From positions 62,001-126,000 of the forward strand of contig CAUWBF010000001.1 of the NCBI GenBank assembly GCA_963557785.1: a stretch of 64,000 nt of DNA. The letters run 5' to 3'. A model generated the notes under the pieces. That model worked only from the letters and a program-made list of their open reading frames with translations. It was not told the DNA's origin and ran no database searches. The stretch's first letter is position 1. The number at the start of each line of letters is the position of its first letter. Shown here in pieces: positions 18,182-27,761 of the stretch. The translations under genes were made by a program, and so were the position numbers. This DNA is from Merdicola sp963557785 (lineage in GTDB: Bacteria; Bacillota; Clostridia; TANB77; CAG-508).

Positions 18182-18330
18182 ATTAATAAAAGTTGAATCA
18201 AATGATAATAGAAAATACATCGAAACAAAAGCAGAATATACAGAAAAAATGGAAACAGTACAAACTATGAATATGACAAGTTTGGGGAATATTATATCAG
18301 CTATAGCGGAAAAACAATATACGATGTAAT
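18182..18330 (+). pseudogene. Mosaic RHS remnants at the island edge
   Basis: 18182-18245 matches the end of the lectin region of the large RHS gene (about 6121-6185: LIKVESNDNRKYIETKAEY). Shorter scraps follow that match the NYEYD segment and AGCTATAGCGGAAAAACAAT of the core. No reading frame survives. The rest of 18088-18355 shows nothing recognisable. Confidence 0.75.
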
Positions 18331-18356
18331 GAAAAGAGTATATAAAAGTTCATATA

Positions 18357-18384
18357 AAAGAGGTTCAAGTAACCTCTTTTATTA
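18357..18384 (+). terminator. Rho-independent terminator closing the RHS island
   Basis: Stem AAAGAGGTT (18357-18365) with AACCTCTTT (18371-18379) followed by T-rich sequence. It separates the toxin island from the housekeeping genes. Confidence 0.75.
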
Positions 18385-18413
18385 TTGCTATTTTTAAGCT
18401 ATTATGTTATAAT
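18385..18413 (+). promoter_or_regulatory. Predicted sigma-A promoter for tRNA-Thr / ftsY
   Basis: TTGCTA (18385-18390), 17 bp, TATAAT (18408-18413). Predicted initiation is about 15 bases before the tRNA. Confidence 0.6.
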
Positions 18414-18435
18414 TCATTTTGATAAAATACAATCT

Positions 18436-18511
18436 GCTCTTGTAGCTTAGTTGGTAGAGCAACAGATTCGTAACCTGTAGGTCGGCAGTTCGATTCTGCC
18501 CGAGAGCGCCA
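18436..18511 (+). tRNA. tRNA-Thr (CGT anticodon)
   Basis: A 76-nt cloverleaf with encoded CCA. The acceptor pairs GCTCTTG with CGAGAGC, D-arm GCTTAGTTGGTAGAGC, anticodon loop TTCGTAA (anticodon CGT, reads ACG), T-arm GGCAGTTCGATTCTGCC. The last anticodon-stem pair is A-C (positions 31-39), a mild mismatch where TCTGT would pair perfectly. Confidence 0.92.
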
Positions 18512-18540
18512 CAACTTAAAAACAACATTTGGAGGAAGTA

Positions 18541-19446
18541 ATGGGATTTTTTGAAAAATTAAAGAATGGCTTAAGTAAAACTAAGCAATCTTTTGATGAT
18601 AAGATAAATAGTGTATTTAGTAATTTCAGAAAAGTAGATGAAGATTTATTAGACGAACTAGAAGAAGCATTAGTAATGTCAGATATAGGAATGAATACAT
18701 CAGTAAAAATAATATCAAACTTAAGAGATAGAATAAAAAAAGAAAAAATAGAAGATGAAGAAGCAGTAAGACAAGCACTAAGAGAAGAAATGCAAAAAAT
18801 GTTAGATGTAGAGGATAACAAACTAAAATTGGATACTCCTTTATCAGTAATATTAGTTGTAGGAGTAAATGGTGTAGGAAAAACTACTTCAATAGGAAAA
18901 ATAGCAAATAAATTAAAAAAGGATGGTAAAAAAGTAGTTATTGCAGCAGCAGATACATTTAGAGCAGCAGCAGTTGAACAATTACAAATTTGGTCTGATA
19001 GAGTAGGATGCGAAATGGTAAGAAGAGATGAAGGTTCAGACCCTGCATCAGTTGTATTCGATGCAATAAAAAGAGCAAAAGAGCAAAATGCAGATGTTCT
19101 AATATGTGATACAGCAGGAAGACTTCACAACAAAAAATATTTAATGGATGAACTTGCAAAAATTAATAAAATTATAGATAGAGAATTATCAGAATGTTCA
19201 AAAGAAACATTATTAGTTATAGATGGTACTACAGGGCAAAATGCAATTTCTCAAGTAAAAGCTTTTAGTGAAACTGTAGATATTACAGGAATTGTACTTA
19301 CAAAATTAGATGGAACAGCAAAAGGTGGAGTTGTAGTAGGAATTGTAGAGGAAAATAAAATACCAATTAAATTCATAGGAATTGGTGAACAAATAGATGA
19401 TATGGAAGAATTTAACTCAGAAGAATTTGTAAAAGCAATAATATAA
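18541..19446 (+). CDS. ftsY: Signal recognition particle receptor FtsY
   Basis: FtsY docks the SRP-ribosome complex at the membrane and hydrolyses GTP together with Ffh. The start is ATG 18541 with GGAGGA just upstream; an upstream in-frame TTG lies within that site. The 301-residue protein has the four-helix N domain (about 1-80) and the SRP GTPase domain: G1 GVNGVGKTTSIGK (about 108), DTFRAAAVEQL, DTAGRLHN and TKLDGTAKGG. The acidic A-domain is absent, as usual in Firmicutes. It is followed after 12 bases by the UPF0182 gene, so the two are probably co-transcribed. Confidence 0.97.
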   Translation: MGFFEKLKNGLSKTKQSFDDKINSVFSNFRKVDEDLLDELEEALVMSDIGMNTSVKIISNLRDRIKKEKIEDEEAVRQALREEMQKMLDVEDNKLKLDTPLSVILVVGVNGVGKTTSIGKIANKLKKDGKKVVIAAADTFRAAAVEQLQIWSDRVGCEMVRRDEGSDPASVVFDAIKRAKEQNADVLICDTAGRLHNKKYLMDELAKINKIIDRELSECSKETLLVIDGTTGQNAISQVKAFSETVDITGIVLTKLDGTAKGGVVVGIVEENKIPIKFIGIGEQIDDMEEFNSEEFVKAII

Positions 19447-19458
19447 TGGAGGTAAAAA

Positions 19459-22299
19459 ATGGAATCTCAAAACAATACAAATAAAGAAACTAAAACTCAA
19501 AAGAAAAACGGAAAACGTAGGATGAAATTAGTTATTTTATTTATAGTTTTAATAGCAATTATAGGATATATCAGTTTTAGAGGAAACTATTTAGAAATAT
19601 TAGAAATTAGTGAAAAATATACTGATATATTTTGGCAAAACTTACAATATAATGGGATAACAATAGCTATTAATTTTATTTTCTTATTTATTATTTTATA
19701 TAATACAAATAATGGAATAAGAAAAGGATTAAAACCTTTCTTCGACCAAGAAAAGAAAGAAATGCCAAAGTTACCTAATAAGTCAATTTCACTTGTAATA
19801 TCAATATTAGTAAGTTCATTTACTGCAGAGCTATTTAAAAGCAAAGCATTACTTATGATGTCTAATGCAAAATTTGGAATAAATGATCCGATGTTTGGAC
19901 TAGATATAAGCTATTTTATGTTCCAAAAACCATTTATAGAATTAATGCTATTCTATTTAATATGTGTTGTTATAGGAGTAACAATTTATTCAGCAGCTTA
20001 TTATATAATAGTATTTAATGTGTGTTTTGATGGTATAGACAGACAAACATTAAAACAAAGCAAATTAATGAAGAAACTAATAACAAGTGCAAAAATATTA
20101 TCAATACTAGGGGCAATTTTACTTATATTTAAATCTCAAGATGTTGTTTTTGATAAAATGCTTACATTAAACGATAAACTATCTACAACAATTTATGGAG
20201 CAGGACTTACAGATGCAACAATAAAATTCTGGGGATATAATATATTAGCTGTAGTTATAGTAATTGCAATATTTAAAGCACTTAAACATTTACAAGAAAA
20301 ATCAACAAAGAAAGTTATTTTATCTTTAGCAATAGTTCCAGAATACTTAGTAGCTTTATTTATTGTTATGGTATTATTCCAAGCTATATTTGTAAATCCA
20401 AACGAGTTAGATAAAGAGAAAAATTATATAGCAAGTAATATAGAATATACAAAAAAAGCATATAACATAAATATAGATGAAAAAGATATTACAGATGAAG
20501 GTACAATAACGGCAGAACAAGTTGCAACAAATAATGATGTTATAAATAATGTAGCAATAGTAAACGACGATGTTACATTATCTACATTACAAGATAAACA
20601 AACTAGTTCAAAATATTATACATATAGAAATTCAAAAATAGGAAAATATACTATAGATGGAGAAGTAAATCTTGTATATTTATCTGCAAGAGAAATAGCA
20701 AGTGGAAGTAATGTAACATACAACAATAAAACATATGAATATACTCATGGATATGGTACAGTTATAACTTCAGCTACTTCAACAGATAAATCAGGAAATA
20801 TGGAATACATTCAAAAATCATTTGATGGTAGCGATAATAAAATAAATATAGAACAACCAAGAATATATTTTGGGACAGAAACAAATGAACCAGTTGTTGT
20901 GAATTCTAAAAATAAATCAGAATTTGATTATCCAAAATCAGAATCAGAAAATGCAGTTAATGTATATGATGGACAAGCAGGTTTAAAAGCATCTTTTATT
21001 GATAGATTAATTTTAGGAATTAAACAAAAAAATATAAAATTAGCTATTTCAGGAGATGTTACAGATGATAGCAAAATCTTAATAAATAGAAATATTCTTA
21101 AAAGAGTACAAAAAATAATGCCATATATAATTTATGATGAAGATCCATATCAGGTTATAACAGATGATGGAAGAATTGTATGGGTAATAGATGGCTATAC
21201 AACAGCAAATGAATATCCATATTCTCAAGAAACAACAATAGAAGTAAATGGAGTAAAACAAAGAATAAATTATATAAGGAATTCTGTAAAAGTTTTAGTA
21301 GACAGTTATGATGGAACAGTTAAATTCTATATAACAGATAGAACAGATCCAATAATAATGGCATATAATTCAATATATCCATCATTATTTGAATCAAAAG
21401 ATACATCTATACCAGAAGATATTGCAAAACACTTAGTATATTCAGAATATTTATATAATATACAATCTAATATGTTAGAAAGATATCATAATGTAAAAAC
21501 AGATGTATTATATAGAAGTAGCGATGTATGGGATAGAGCTACACATACAATTAGCAAAACATTAAAAACTACAGGAACAGAAATAGAACCAGTTTATACA
21601 ATGGTAAAAACAGTAGATAGTGATTCAGCAGAATTAGGATTAGTATTACCATATACAATGTATGAAAAACAAAGTTTAATTGCATATTTAGTAGGAACAT
21701 GTGATGAAAATGGAAATAGTAAGTTAACACTATACAAATATTCAGCAGATAGTAATATTTTAGGACCAATGCAATTAGATACACAAATAGAGCAAGATGA
21801 AGAAATTTCAAAAGAAATTCAAGCTCTTAATGTAACAGGAACAAGATTAATAAGAAATATGATATTAGTGCCTATAAATAATTCTTTATTATATGTAGAA
21901 CCAATATATCAAGTAACATTAAATGATGAATCAGATGTACCAATTTTGAAAAAAGTTATTGTAGCCTCAGGAAACAAGGTTGCAATTGGAAATAACTTAA
22001 AAGAAGCACTAAGTAATCTAACATCACAAAATGCAATTGATATAGAAGTATCAAATACAGATGATTTAGATGATTTAGTAGAAGCAATAGTTAAGGCAAA
22101 TCAAAATCTAGAAAAATCTAATCAAAGTAATAATTGGGAACAAATAGGTAAAGATATGTCAACACTTCAAAATTTAATTAAGAAGTTAGAAGAATTATTA
22201 AAAGAAAATGAAATGAAGAACAATACTGTTACAAACAATATTGTGGATAATACATTAAATAATGGTATAGAAAATAATTTAGTAAATAATAGTATATAA
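19459..22299 (+). CDS. UPF0182 family large membrane protein
   Basis: A 946-residue protein with a basic N terminus, about seven membrane helices in the first 310 residues, and a large extracytoplasmic domain. Its signature segments include MFGLDISYFMFQKPF, EKNYIASNIEYTKKAYNI, YRSSDVWDRATHTIS and MVKTVDSDSAELGLVLPYT, which match UPF0182 (COG1615). The usual YW...QR variant is modified but length and architecture fit. The end is an Asn-rich tail. Function of the family is unknown. It follows ftsY with a GGAGG site. Confidence 0.9.
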   Translation: MESQNNTNKETKTQKKNGKRRMKLVILFIVLIAIIGYISFRGNYLEILEISEKYTDIFWQNLQYNGITIAINFIFLFIILYNTNNGIRKGLKPFFDQEKKEMPKLPNKSISLVISILVSSFTAELFKSKALLMMSNAKFGINDPMFGLDISYFMFQKPFIELMLFYLICVVIGVTIYSAAYYIIVFNVCFDGIDRQTLKQSKLMKKLITSAKILSILGAILLIFKSQDVVFDKMLTLNDKLSTTIYGAGLTDATIKFWGYNILAVVIVIAIFKALKHLQEKSTKKVILSLAIVPEYLVALFIVMVLFQAIFVNPNELDKEKNYIASNIEYTKKAYNINIDEKDITDEGTITAEQVATNNDVINNVAIVNDDVTLSTLQDKQTSSKYYTYRNSKIGKYTIDGEVNLVYLSAREIASGSNVTYNNKTYEYTHGYGTVITSATSTDKSGNMEYIQKSFDGSDNKINIEQPRIYFGTETNEPVVVNSKNKSEFDYPKSESENAVNVYDGQAGLKASFIDRLILGIKQKNIKLAISGDVTDDSKILINRNILKRVQKIMPYIIYDEDPYQVITDDGRIVWVIDGYTTANEYPYSQETTIEVNGVKQRINYIRNSVKVLVDSYDGTVKFYITDRTDPIIMAYNSIYPSLFESKDTSIPEDIAKHLVYSEYLYNIQSNMLERYHNVKTDVLYRSSDVWDRATHTISKTLKTTGTEIEPVYTMVKTVDSDSAELGLVLPYTMYEKQSLIAYLVGTCDENGNSKLTLYKYSADSNILGPMQLDTQIEQDEEISKEIQALNVTGTRLIRNMILVPINNSLLYVEPIYQVTLNDESDVPILKKVIVASGNKVAIGNNLKEALSNLTSQNAIDIEVSNTDDLDDLVEAIVKANQNLEKSNQSNNWEQIGKDMSTLQNLIKKLEELLKENEMKNNTVTNNIVDNTLNNGIENNLVNNSI

Positions 22300-22307
22300 A
22301 TTTTATA

Positions 22308-22342
22308 AAAATCACACCCTAAAATAATAGAGGTGTGATTTT
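22308..22342 (+). terminator. Hairpin: terminator that also hides the next ribosome site
   Basis: AAAATCACACC (22308-22318) pairs with GGTGTGATTTT (22332-22342), followed by T-run. The right arm contains the AGGTG ribosome site of the gene starting at 22345, so the structure can both end transcription and limit translation. Confidence 0.7.
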
Positions 22343-22344
22343 TT

Positions 22345-22617
22345 ATGAGAGATAAAATAAATAGAACAGTAGATAGAGTAAACAGTAAATTGCTAAAAAA
22401 TAATTTAATAGATATTTCAGAAGTTTTAGGTAGCAGATATGAGCTATTAAAAAGAAATTTAATAGCAGGAATATTTAAAGGTATTGGTATTGGAATAGGA
22501 GTTACAATAGTTACATCAGTTATTGTAATTATGCTACAAAAAATAGTGAAATTAAATATTCCAATTATTGGAGAATATGTTTCAGATATAGTAGAAATAG
22601 TTGAAAAAAATAGATAG
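22345..22617 (+). CDS. DUF5665 family small membrane protein
   Basis: A 90-residue protein: a polar N-terminal half (SKLLKNNLIDISEVLGSRYELLKRNLIAGIFKG) and a hydrophobic glycine-rich helix (IGIGIGVTIVTSVIVIMLQ) followed by LNIPIIGEYVSDIVEIV. This is the DUF5665 pattern common in Clostridia; its function is unknown. The ribosome site lies in the preceding hairpin. Confidence 0.82.
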   Translation: MRDKINRTVDRVNSKLLKNNLIDISEVLGSRYELLKRNLIAGIFKGIGIGIGVTIVTSVIVIMLQKIVKLNIPIIGEYVSDIVEIVEKNR

Positions 22618-22684
22618 AAATTCTTTATTTTTTACTTTATATTGTATATAATGTATAAATAGAAAAAGTAGGAGGAAATACAAA

Positions 22685-23284
22685 ATGAATTTAGCAAATA
22701 AACTTACAATAATGAGAATAATTTTAGTACCAATAATGGTAATAATTCCTTTAATAGGAATACAAGGAGAAGTATTAGGTGTACCACTAACATGGATATT
22801 GGTAGATTTAATTTTTATTATAGCCGCAATTACAGATAAATTAGATGGATATATAGCAAGATCAAGAAATCAAATAACAACATTTGGAAAATTTTTAGAT
22901 CCAATTGCAGATAAAATAGTTGTATTAGCAGCAATGATTATGCTTGTGCAAGAAGGTAGATTATATGCATGGATACCAATAATAGTATTATTTAGAGAAT
23001 TTATAGTATCAGGATATAGATTAGTTGCAGTAGAAAAGGGTGGAAAAGTTATAGCGGCATCTATATGGGGAAAATTAAAAACAGTTACACAAATGTTAGC
23101 ATTAACGATAGCACTAGTAGATACTAATTCATATTGGCAATGTTTTTCAGGAAATCTAACAGGAGTTCAATTTGGAATAAATTTAGCTTCAACAGTGTTA
23201 ATGACAATATCTGTAATAGCTACAATATTCTCAGGATATGATTACATAAAAAGTGGTAAAGATTTATTTAAAGAAAATAATTAA
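22685..23284 (+). CDS. pgsA: CDP-diacylglycerol--glycerol-3-phosphate 3-phosphatidyltransferase
   Basis: PgsA makes phosphatidylglycerol phosphate from CDP-diacylglycerol and glycerol-3-phosphate, the committed step to phosphatidylglycerol and cardiolipin. The 199-residue membrane protein contains the complete CDP-alcohol phosphotransferase motif DG-x2-AR-x8-G-x3-D-x3-D in DGYIARSRNQITTFGKFLD followed by PIAD. The N terminus MNLANKLTIMRIILVP is typical of PgsA. The site is AGGAGG. It precedes ligA by 15 bases. Confidence 0.95.
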   Translation: MNLANKLTIMRIILVPIMVIIPLIGIQGEVLGVPLTWILVDLIFIIAAITDKLDGYIARSRNQITTFGKFLDPIADKIVVLAAMIMLVQEGRLYAWIPIIVLFREFIVSGYRLVAVEKGGKVIAASIWGKLKTVTQMLALTIALVDTNSYWQCFSGNLTGVQFGINLASTVLMTISVIATIFSGYDYIKSGKDLFKENN

Positions 23285-23299
23285 TGGAAGGAAATAATT

Positions 23300-25297
23300 A
23301 TGAATTTCACACAGGCTAAAAAAAGAGTAGAAGAGTTACGTAGTACAATAGAATATCATAATAAAAAATACTATGATGATGATGCACCAGAAATTAGCGA
23401 TTTTGAGTATGATATGTTAAACAATGAATTAAAGAATCTAGAAAAAGAGTATCCAGAATTAGTTACTAAAGACTCTAATACTCAAAAAGTTGGAGGAAAC
23501 GTAAAAAAAGGATTCAAAGAAGTTGTACATGAAGTGCCTCTACAAAGTTTGCAAGATGTTTTTTCTTTTGAAGAATTAGTAGAATTTGATAATAGAGTAA
23601 AAAAACAAGCAAATGAGCTAGGAAAAACAACTAATTATGTTGTAGAAACTAAAATTGATGGATTATCTTCAGCATTAGAGTATGTAAATGGAGAATTTGT
23701 AAGAGGTGCTACAAGGGGTAATGGACTAATAGGAGAAGATGTTACAGAAAATTTGAAAACTATAAAATCTATTCCAAAAAAACTTAAAGAAAATGTAACT
23801 ATAACAGTTAGAGGAGAGGTTTTTATAAGCAAAGATGACTTCGAAAAAATGAATGAAGCAAGAAGTTTAGAAGAAGAATCATTATTTGCTAATGCTAGAA
23901 ATGCAGCAGCAGGTTCATTACGACAGTTAGATAGTAAGGTAACGGCTTCAAGACCACTTGATATATATATATTTAATGTACAAAAAATTGAAGGAAAAGA
24001 ATTTAATTCACATTATGAGGAGTTATTATACCTTGAAAAGTTAGGATTTAATGTAAACCCTGTAAAAATACTTTGCAAAAATATTGAAGAAGCGATAGAA
24101 GCAGTAAAGAAAATTGGACAAGATAGAGGAAATTTAACATTTGGCATTGATGGAGCAGTTATAAAAGTAGATAATCTAAGTTTAAGGGAAGATTTAGGCA
24201 CTACTGCTAAAACTCCAAAATGGGCAATAGCATATAAGTATCCTCCAGAACAAAAAGAAACTATATTAAAAGATATAGTTTGTCAAGTAGGAAGAACAGG
24301 CGCAATAACACCTATGGCTATATTAGAGCCTGTTAATGTTGCTGGTTCAAAGATTTCAAAAACAACTCTTCATAATGAAGATTTTATAAAAGAAAAAGAT
24401 TTAAGAGTAGGAGATACAGTTGTTATACAAAAAGCAGGAGATGTAATTCCTGAAGTTGTATCTGTAAAAAAGGAAAAAAGAACAGGAAAAGAAAAAGTAT
24501 TTAATATGCCAACAGTATGTCCAGTTTGTGGTGCTCCAGCTGTAAGAGAAGAGGGAGAGGCTGTAATCAGATGCATTGGAATTGAATGTCCTGCAAAACT
24601 TTTAAGAAATATTATACATTTTGTATCTAGGGAAGCAATGGATATAGATGGACTAGGAGAATCTATAATACAACAATTACTAGATAGAAAATTAATAAAC
24701 AATATTGCAGATATATATTCGTTATCTCTAGAAGATATTGCTTCTTTAAAAAAGAATGGTAAAAAATTTGCACAAAATTTAATTGATGCAATAGAAGAAA
24801 GCAAGCAAAATGATTTGTTCAGATTAGTTACAGCATTAGGTATAAGACATATAGGAGTTAAAGGAGCTAAGAATCTTGCTAATAAATATGAAAATATAGA
24901 AAATATTATGAAAGCAAGCATAGAAGAATTAGCAGAAACTGAAGATATAGGAGATATAACAGCTAAAAGTATATATGAATTTTTACATCAAGAACAAACA
25001 ATAGATTTAATAGAAAGATTAAGAAAAGCTGGAGTAAATATGTCTAAAATAAAAGAAGAAGGTATCGATAGTAGGTTTAGTGGAAAGACATTTGTTTTAA
25101 CAGGTTCACTAGAAAAGTTCTCAAGAAATGAGGCAAGCGATATAATAGAAAAATTTGGAGGAAAAACTTCAAGTTCAGTATCTAAAAAAACAGATTATGT
25201 ACTAGCAGGTGAAGATGCTGGGAGTAAATTAACAAAAGCTCAAACTTTAGGCATAACTATAATAACAGAAGAAGAGTTTGAAAATATGATTAAATAA
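23300..25297 (+). CDS. ligA: NAD-dependent DNA ligase
   Basis: LigA seals nicks in replication and repair using NAD+. The 665-residue protein has domain Ia (YYDDDAPEISDFEYD), the adenylation lysine in ETKIDGLSS (about residue 118), the OB fold, a four-cysteine zinc site (CPVCG ... CIGIECPAKL, about 406-432), helix-hairpin-helix repeats and a C-terminal BRCT domain (about 592-665, FSGKTFVLTGSLEKFSR). Length is standard. It is probably in one operon with pgsA and the next gene. Confidence 0.98.
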   Translation: MNFTQAKKRVEELRSTIEYHNKKYYDDDAPEISDFEYDMLNNELKNLEKEYPELVTKDSNTQKVGGNVKKGFKEVVHEVPLQSLQDVFSFEELVEFDNRVKKQANELGKTTNYVVETKIDGLSSALEYVNGEFVRGATRGNGLIGEDVTENLKTIKSIPKKLKENVTITVRGEVFISKDDFEKMNEARSLEEESLFANARNAAAGSLRQLDSKVTASRPLDIYIFNVQKIEGKEFNSHYEELLYLEKLGFNVNPVKILCKNIEEAIEAVKKIGQDRGNLTFGIDGAVIKVDNLSLREDLGTTAKTPKWAIAYKYPPEQKETILKDIVCQVGRTGAITPMAILEPVNVAGSKISKTTLHNEDFIKEKDLRVGDTVVIQKAGDVIPEVVSVKKEKRTGKEKVFNMPTVCPVCGAPAVREEGEAVIRCIGIECPAKLLRNIIHFVSREAMDIDGLGESIIQQLLDRKLINNIADIYSLSLEDIASLKKNGKKFAQNLIDAIEESKQNDLFRLVTALGIRHIGVKGAKNLANKYENIENIMKASIEELAETEDIGDITAKSIYEFLHQEQTIDLIERLRKAGVNMSKIKEEGIDSRFSGKTFVLTGSLEKFSRNEASDIIEKFGGKTSSSVSKKTDYVLAGEDAGSKLTKAQTLGITIITEEEFENMIK

Positions 25298-25312
25298 TTT
25301 AAGGGAGAATAT

Positions 25313-25552
25313 ATGGACGGAACTTACACATTTGAAAGATTTGAAAAAGAATTAGATGATGGATATCAAATGTATTATACTTATGTTAGAAATAGATATT
25401 TGTTATTTAAAACTTCAGAAAATTGTTATACACAAATTTTAATTTCAGACTATGAGAAAAATCCTCAACCAAAACAGATTGTTATAACACATAAAAGAGT
25501 AGAAGAAATGTTCCCTTTTATGGAAGACATAGAATATAAAATTGGAGTATAA
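25313..25552 (+). CDS. Hypothetical 79-residue protein
   Basis: Start at ATG 25313 after AAGGGAG. It is a small soluble protein with an aromatic-rich N-terminal half (DDGYQMYYTYVRNRYLLFKTSENCY) and no cysteine pairs or membrane helix. It lies tightly between ligA and the PHP gene and is probably co-transcribed. No family recognised. Confidence 0.7.
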   Translation: MDGTYTFERFEKELDDGYQMYYTYVRNRYLLFKTSENCYTQILISDYEKNPQPKQIVITHKRVEEMFPFMEDIEYKIGV

Positions 25553-25574
25553 ATGGAATAGGAGAAGATGAATA

Positions 25575-26468
25575 ATGATAGATTTACATATGCATTCAAC
25601 AAATTCAGATGGAACAGATTCAGTAATTGATTTATTAAAAAAAGCAGAAAGCATGAAACTAGATTATATATCTATTACAGATCATGATAATTGTAATGGA
25701 TATGAAGAATTAAAAAATATTGATATTTCAAAATATTATAGTGGAAAAATAATACCTGGAATAGAAATAAAATGTAGTCATGGAAAGCATTTAATAGAAG
25801 TATTAGGATATAATATAGATACAGATAAAATGAAAAAATGGGCTGATGAATATTATAAAGACAAATCAAGAGCTAAATTGCAAATGAAATATTTTGATTT
25901 ACTATATGATGCATGTATAAAAATGGGATTAGAAATGAAAAATAAAGAAGATATAGAATGGAATCCAGTAAAAGGTTGGGCAAGTGGAACAATCTATCAT
26001 GAAATAAAAGCTCATCCAGAGAATGAATCTAGAGTACCTGCTGATATGTGGGAGGAATTTGATACATTTTCTAAAAAATACTGTGCTGATCCAAATTGTC
26101 CATTATATATTGATAAGTCATTAGATTATCCAACTACAGAATATATAGTTCAAGTAGTAAAAGACTGTGGTGGACTAGCTTTTTTACCACACCTATTTAT
26201 ATATAAGTGGACAGATGAAAAAGAAAAGTTAATAGATGAAATATTAGAAAAATATGATGTAGATGGCATTGAATGTATGCACAGTACATTTACAGATGAA
26301 CAAATAGAATATCTAACTAATCTTTGTAAAGAAAGAGGATATTTGATGAGTGGTGGAAGCGACTATCATGGAAAAAATAAACCTAATATAGAAATGGCTA
26401 TAGGCAAGGGAAATCTAAAAATAGAAAAAGAAATGATAAAACCTTGGGCTAATAAATTTATTAATTAA
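25575..26468 (+). CDS. PHP-domain metal-dependent phosphoesterase
   Basis: A 297-residue PHP protein with the metal-ligand motifs in order: DLHMHSTNSDG (I), ITDHDN (II), GIEIKCSH (with E), a central histidine in FLPHLFI (III) and GSDYHG (IV). Stand-alone PHP proteins of this size act as phosphatases on nucleotides or small phosphoesters. The middle contains an unusual insertion (about residues 110-170) with KYCADPNCPLYID. Substrate unknown. Confidence 0.9.
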   Translation: MIDLHMHSTNSDGTDSVIDLLKKAESMKLDYISITDHDNCNGYEELKNIDISKYYSGKIIPGIEIKCSHGKHLIEVLGYNIDTDKMKKWADEYYKDKSRAKLQMKYFDLLYDACIKMGLEMKNKEDIEWNPVKGWASGTIYHEIKAHPENESRVPADMWEEFDTFSKKYCADPNCPLYIDKSLDYPTTEYIVQVVKDCGGLAFLPHLFIYKWTDEKEKLIDEILEKYDVDGIECMHSTFTDEQIEYLTNLCKERGYLMSGGSDYHGKNKPNIEMAIGKGNLKIEKEMIKPWANKFIN

Positions 26469-26529
26469 TATTATGATATCAAATTTATATTGATATAGAT
26501 TTTTTTAAATAACAAAGGAGGAAAAAGAA

Positions 26530-27687
26530 ATGTCAATCACAAAATTTGTTTTAAACGAAACATCTTATTTTGGAAAAGGGGCAAGAGAGGTACTACCAGA
26601 AGAAATTAAAAACAGAGGATTTAAAAAAGTATTAGTAGTAACAGACAAATCACTTTATGAAGTGGGTGTTACAGATAAAGTAACAGAAATACTAAAAAAT
26701 GAAGGTATAGAATATGATATATATCATGATGTAAAACCAAATCCAACAATAACAAATGTACATGAAGGTATTGCAAAGTGCAAAGAGTGCGGTGCTGATG
26801 TTATAGTTGCAGTTGGTGGAGGATCAAGTATAGATACTGCTAAAGGAATTTCTATTGTTATGACTAACCCAGATAGATATGACATAGTATCTTTAAATGG
26901 ATTATCTAATACTTTAAATAAGGGAATGCCTTTAATAGCATTACCAACAACAGCAGGAACAGCAGCAGAAGTTACAATTAATTATGTAATAACAGATGAG
27001 GAAAGAGCAGTAAAAATGGTTTGTGTTGATCCACATGATATTCCAATAGTAGCAATTGTAGATACAGAATTAATGGCTTCAATGCCAAAATCTATAGCTG
27101 CTTCAACAGGTATGGATGCTTTAACACATGCAATAGAAGGATATATAACAAAAGGACATAATACAATGTCTGATATGTTCCATATGAAAGCTATACAATT
27201 AATATTCGAAAACCTACCAGCAGCAGTTAATGATAAAAATCAAGAAGCAATAGATAATATGGGACTTGCTCAATATATTGCAGGAATGGGATTTTCAAAT
27301 GTTGGTTTAGGAATTGTTCATTCAATGGCACATCAATTAGGAGCTGTATATGATACACCTCATGGTATAGCAAATGCAATTTTATTACCAATAGTTATGA
27401 GATTTAACGGAGAAGTATGTGCAGATAGATTTAGAGAAATATTAGTAAATATAGGAAGACCAGATGCTGCACATCTAAATGATCAAGATGTTATAAATAC
27501 ATTTGTATGGAAAATAACAGAATTATCAAAAGCAGTGGGAATTACTCAAAATGTAAGAGATGTAGGATGTAAGGAAGAAGATTTAGAAATGCTTGCAGAA
27601 AAAGCAATGGAAGATCCTTGTAAGCCAGGTAATCCAAGAGAAGTTACTAAAGAACAATTTATAGAATTATATAAGCAAGGAATGTAA
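26530..27687 (+). CDS. Iron-containing alcohol dehydrogenase
   Basis: A 385-residue type III alcohol dehydrogenase with the NAD(P)-binding GGGSSIDTAKG, the family segment TTAGTAAEVT, and metal ligands in STGMDALTHAIEGY and SMAHQLGAVYDTPHG. Such enzymes reduce aldehydes during fermentation (FucO, 1,3-propanediol and butanol dehydrogenase types); SITKFVLNETSYFG at the N terminus is FucO-like, but the substrate cannot be assigned. It follows AAAGGAGG and appears to be a single gene. Confidence 0.93.
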   Translation: MSITKFVLNETSYFGKGAREVLPEEIKNRGFKKVLVVTDKSLYEVGVTDKVTEILKNEGIEYDIYHDVKPNPTITNVHEGIAKCKECGADVIVAVGGGSSIDTAKGISIVMTNPDRYDIVSLNGLSNTLNKGMPLIALPTTAGTAAEVTINYVITDEERAVKMVCVDPHDIPIVAIVDTELMASMPKSIAASTGMDALTHAIEGYITKGHNTMSDMFHMKAIQLIFENLPAAVNDKNQEAIDNMGLAQYIAGMGFSNVGLGIVHSMAHQLGAVYDTPHGIANAILLPIVMRFNGEVCADRFREILVNIGRPDAAHLNDQDVINTFVWKITELSKAVGITQNVRDVGCKEEDLEMLAEKAMEDPCKPGNPREVTKEQFIELYKQGM

Positions 27688-27695
27688 AAAATATA

Positions 27696-27724
27696 TTGAC
27701 ATAAAGTCTTAAAAGTGCTAATAT
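27696..27724 (+). promoter_or_regulatory. Near-consensus sigma-A promoter
   Basis: TTGACA (27696-27701), 17 bp, TAATAT (27719-27724), about 38 bases before the start of the next gene. Confidence 0.8.
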
Positions 27725-27761
27725 ATTTTGCGGTAAATAATTTACACTACAGGAGGACAAG

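Noticed and set aside
24370..24921. A long minus-strand frame inside ligA (and similar ones in pnp, uppP and dpaA)
   Set aside because: It is antisense to an intact conserved gene and has no ribosome site or recognisable domain.
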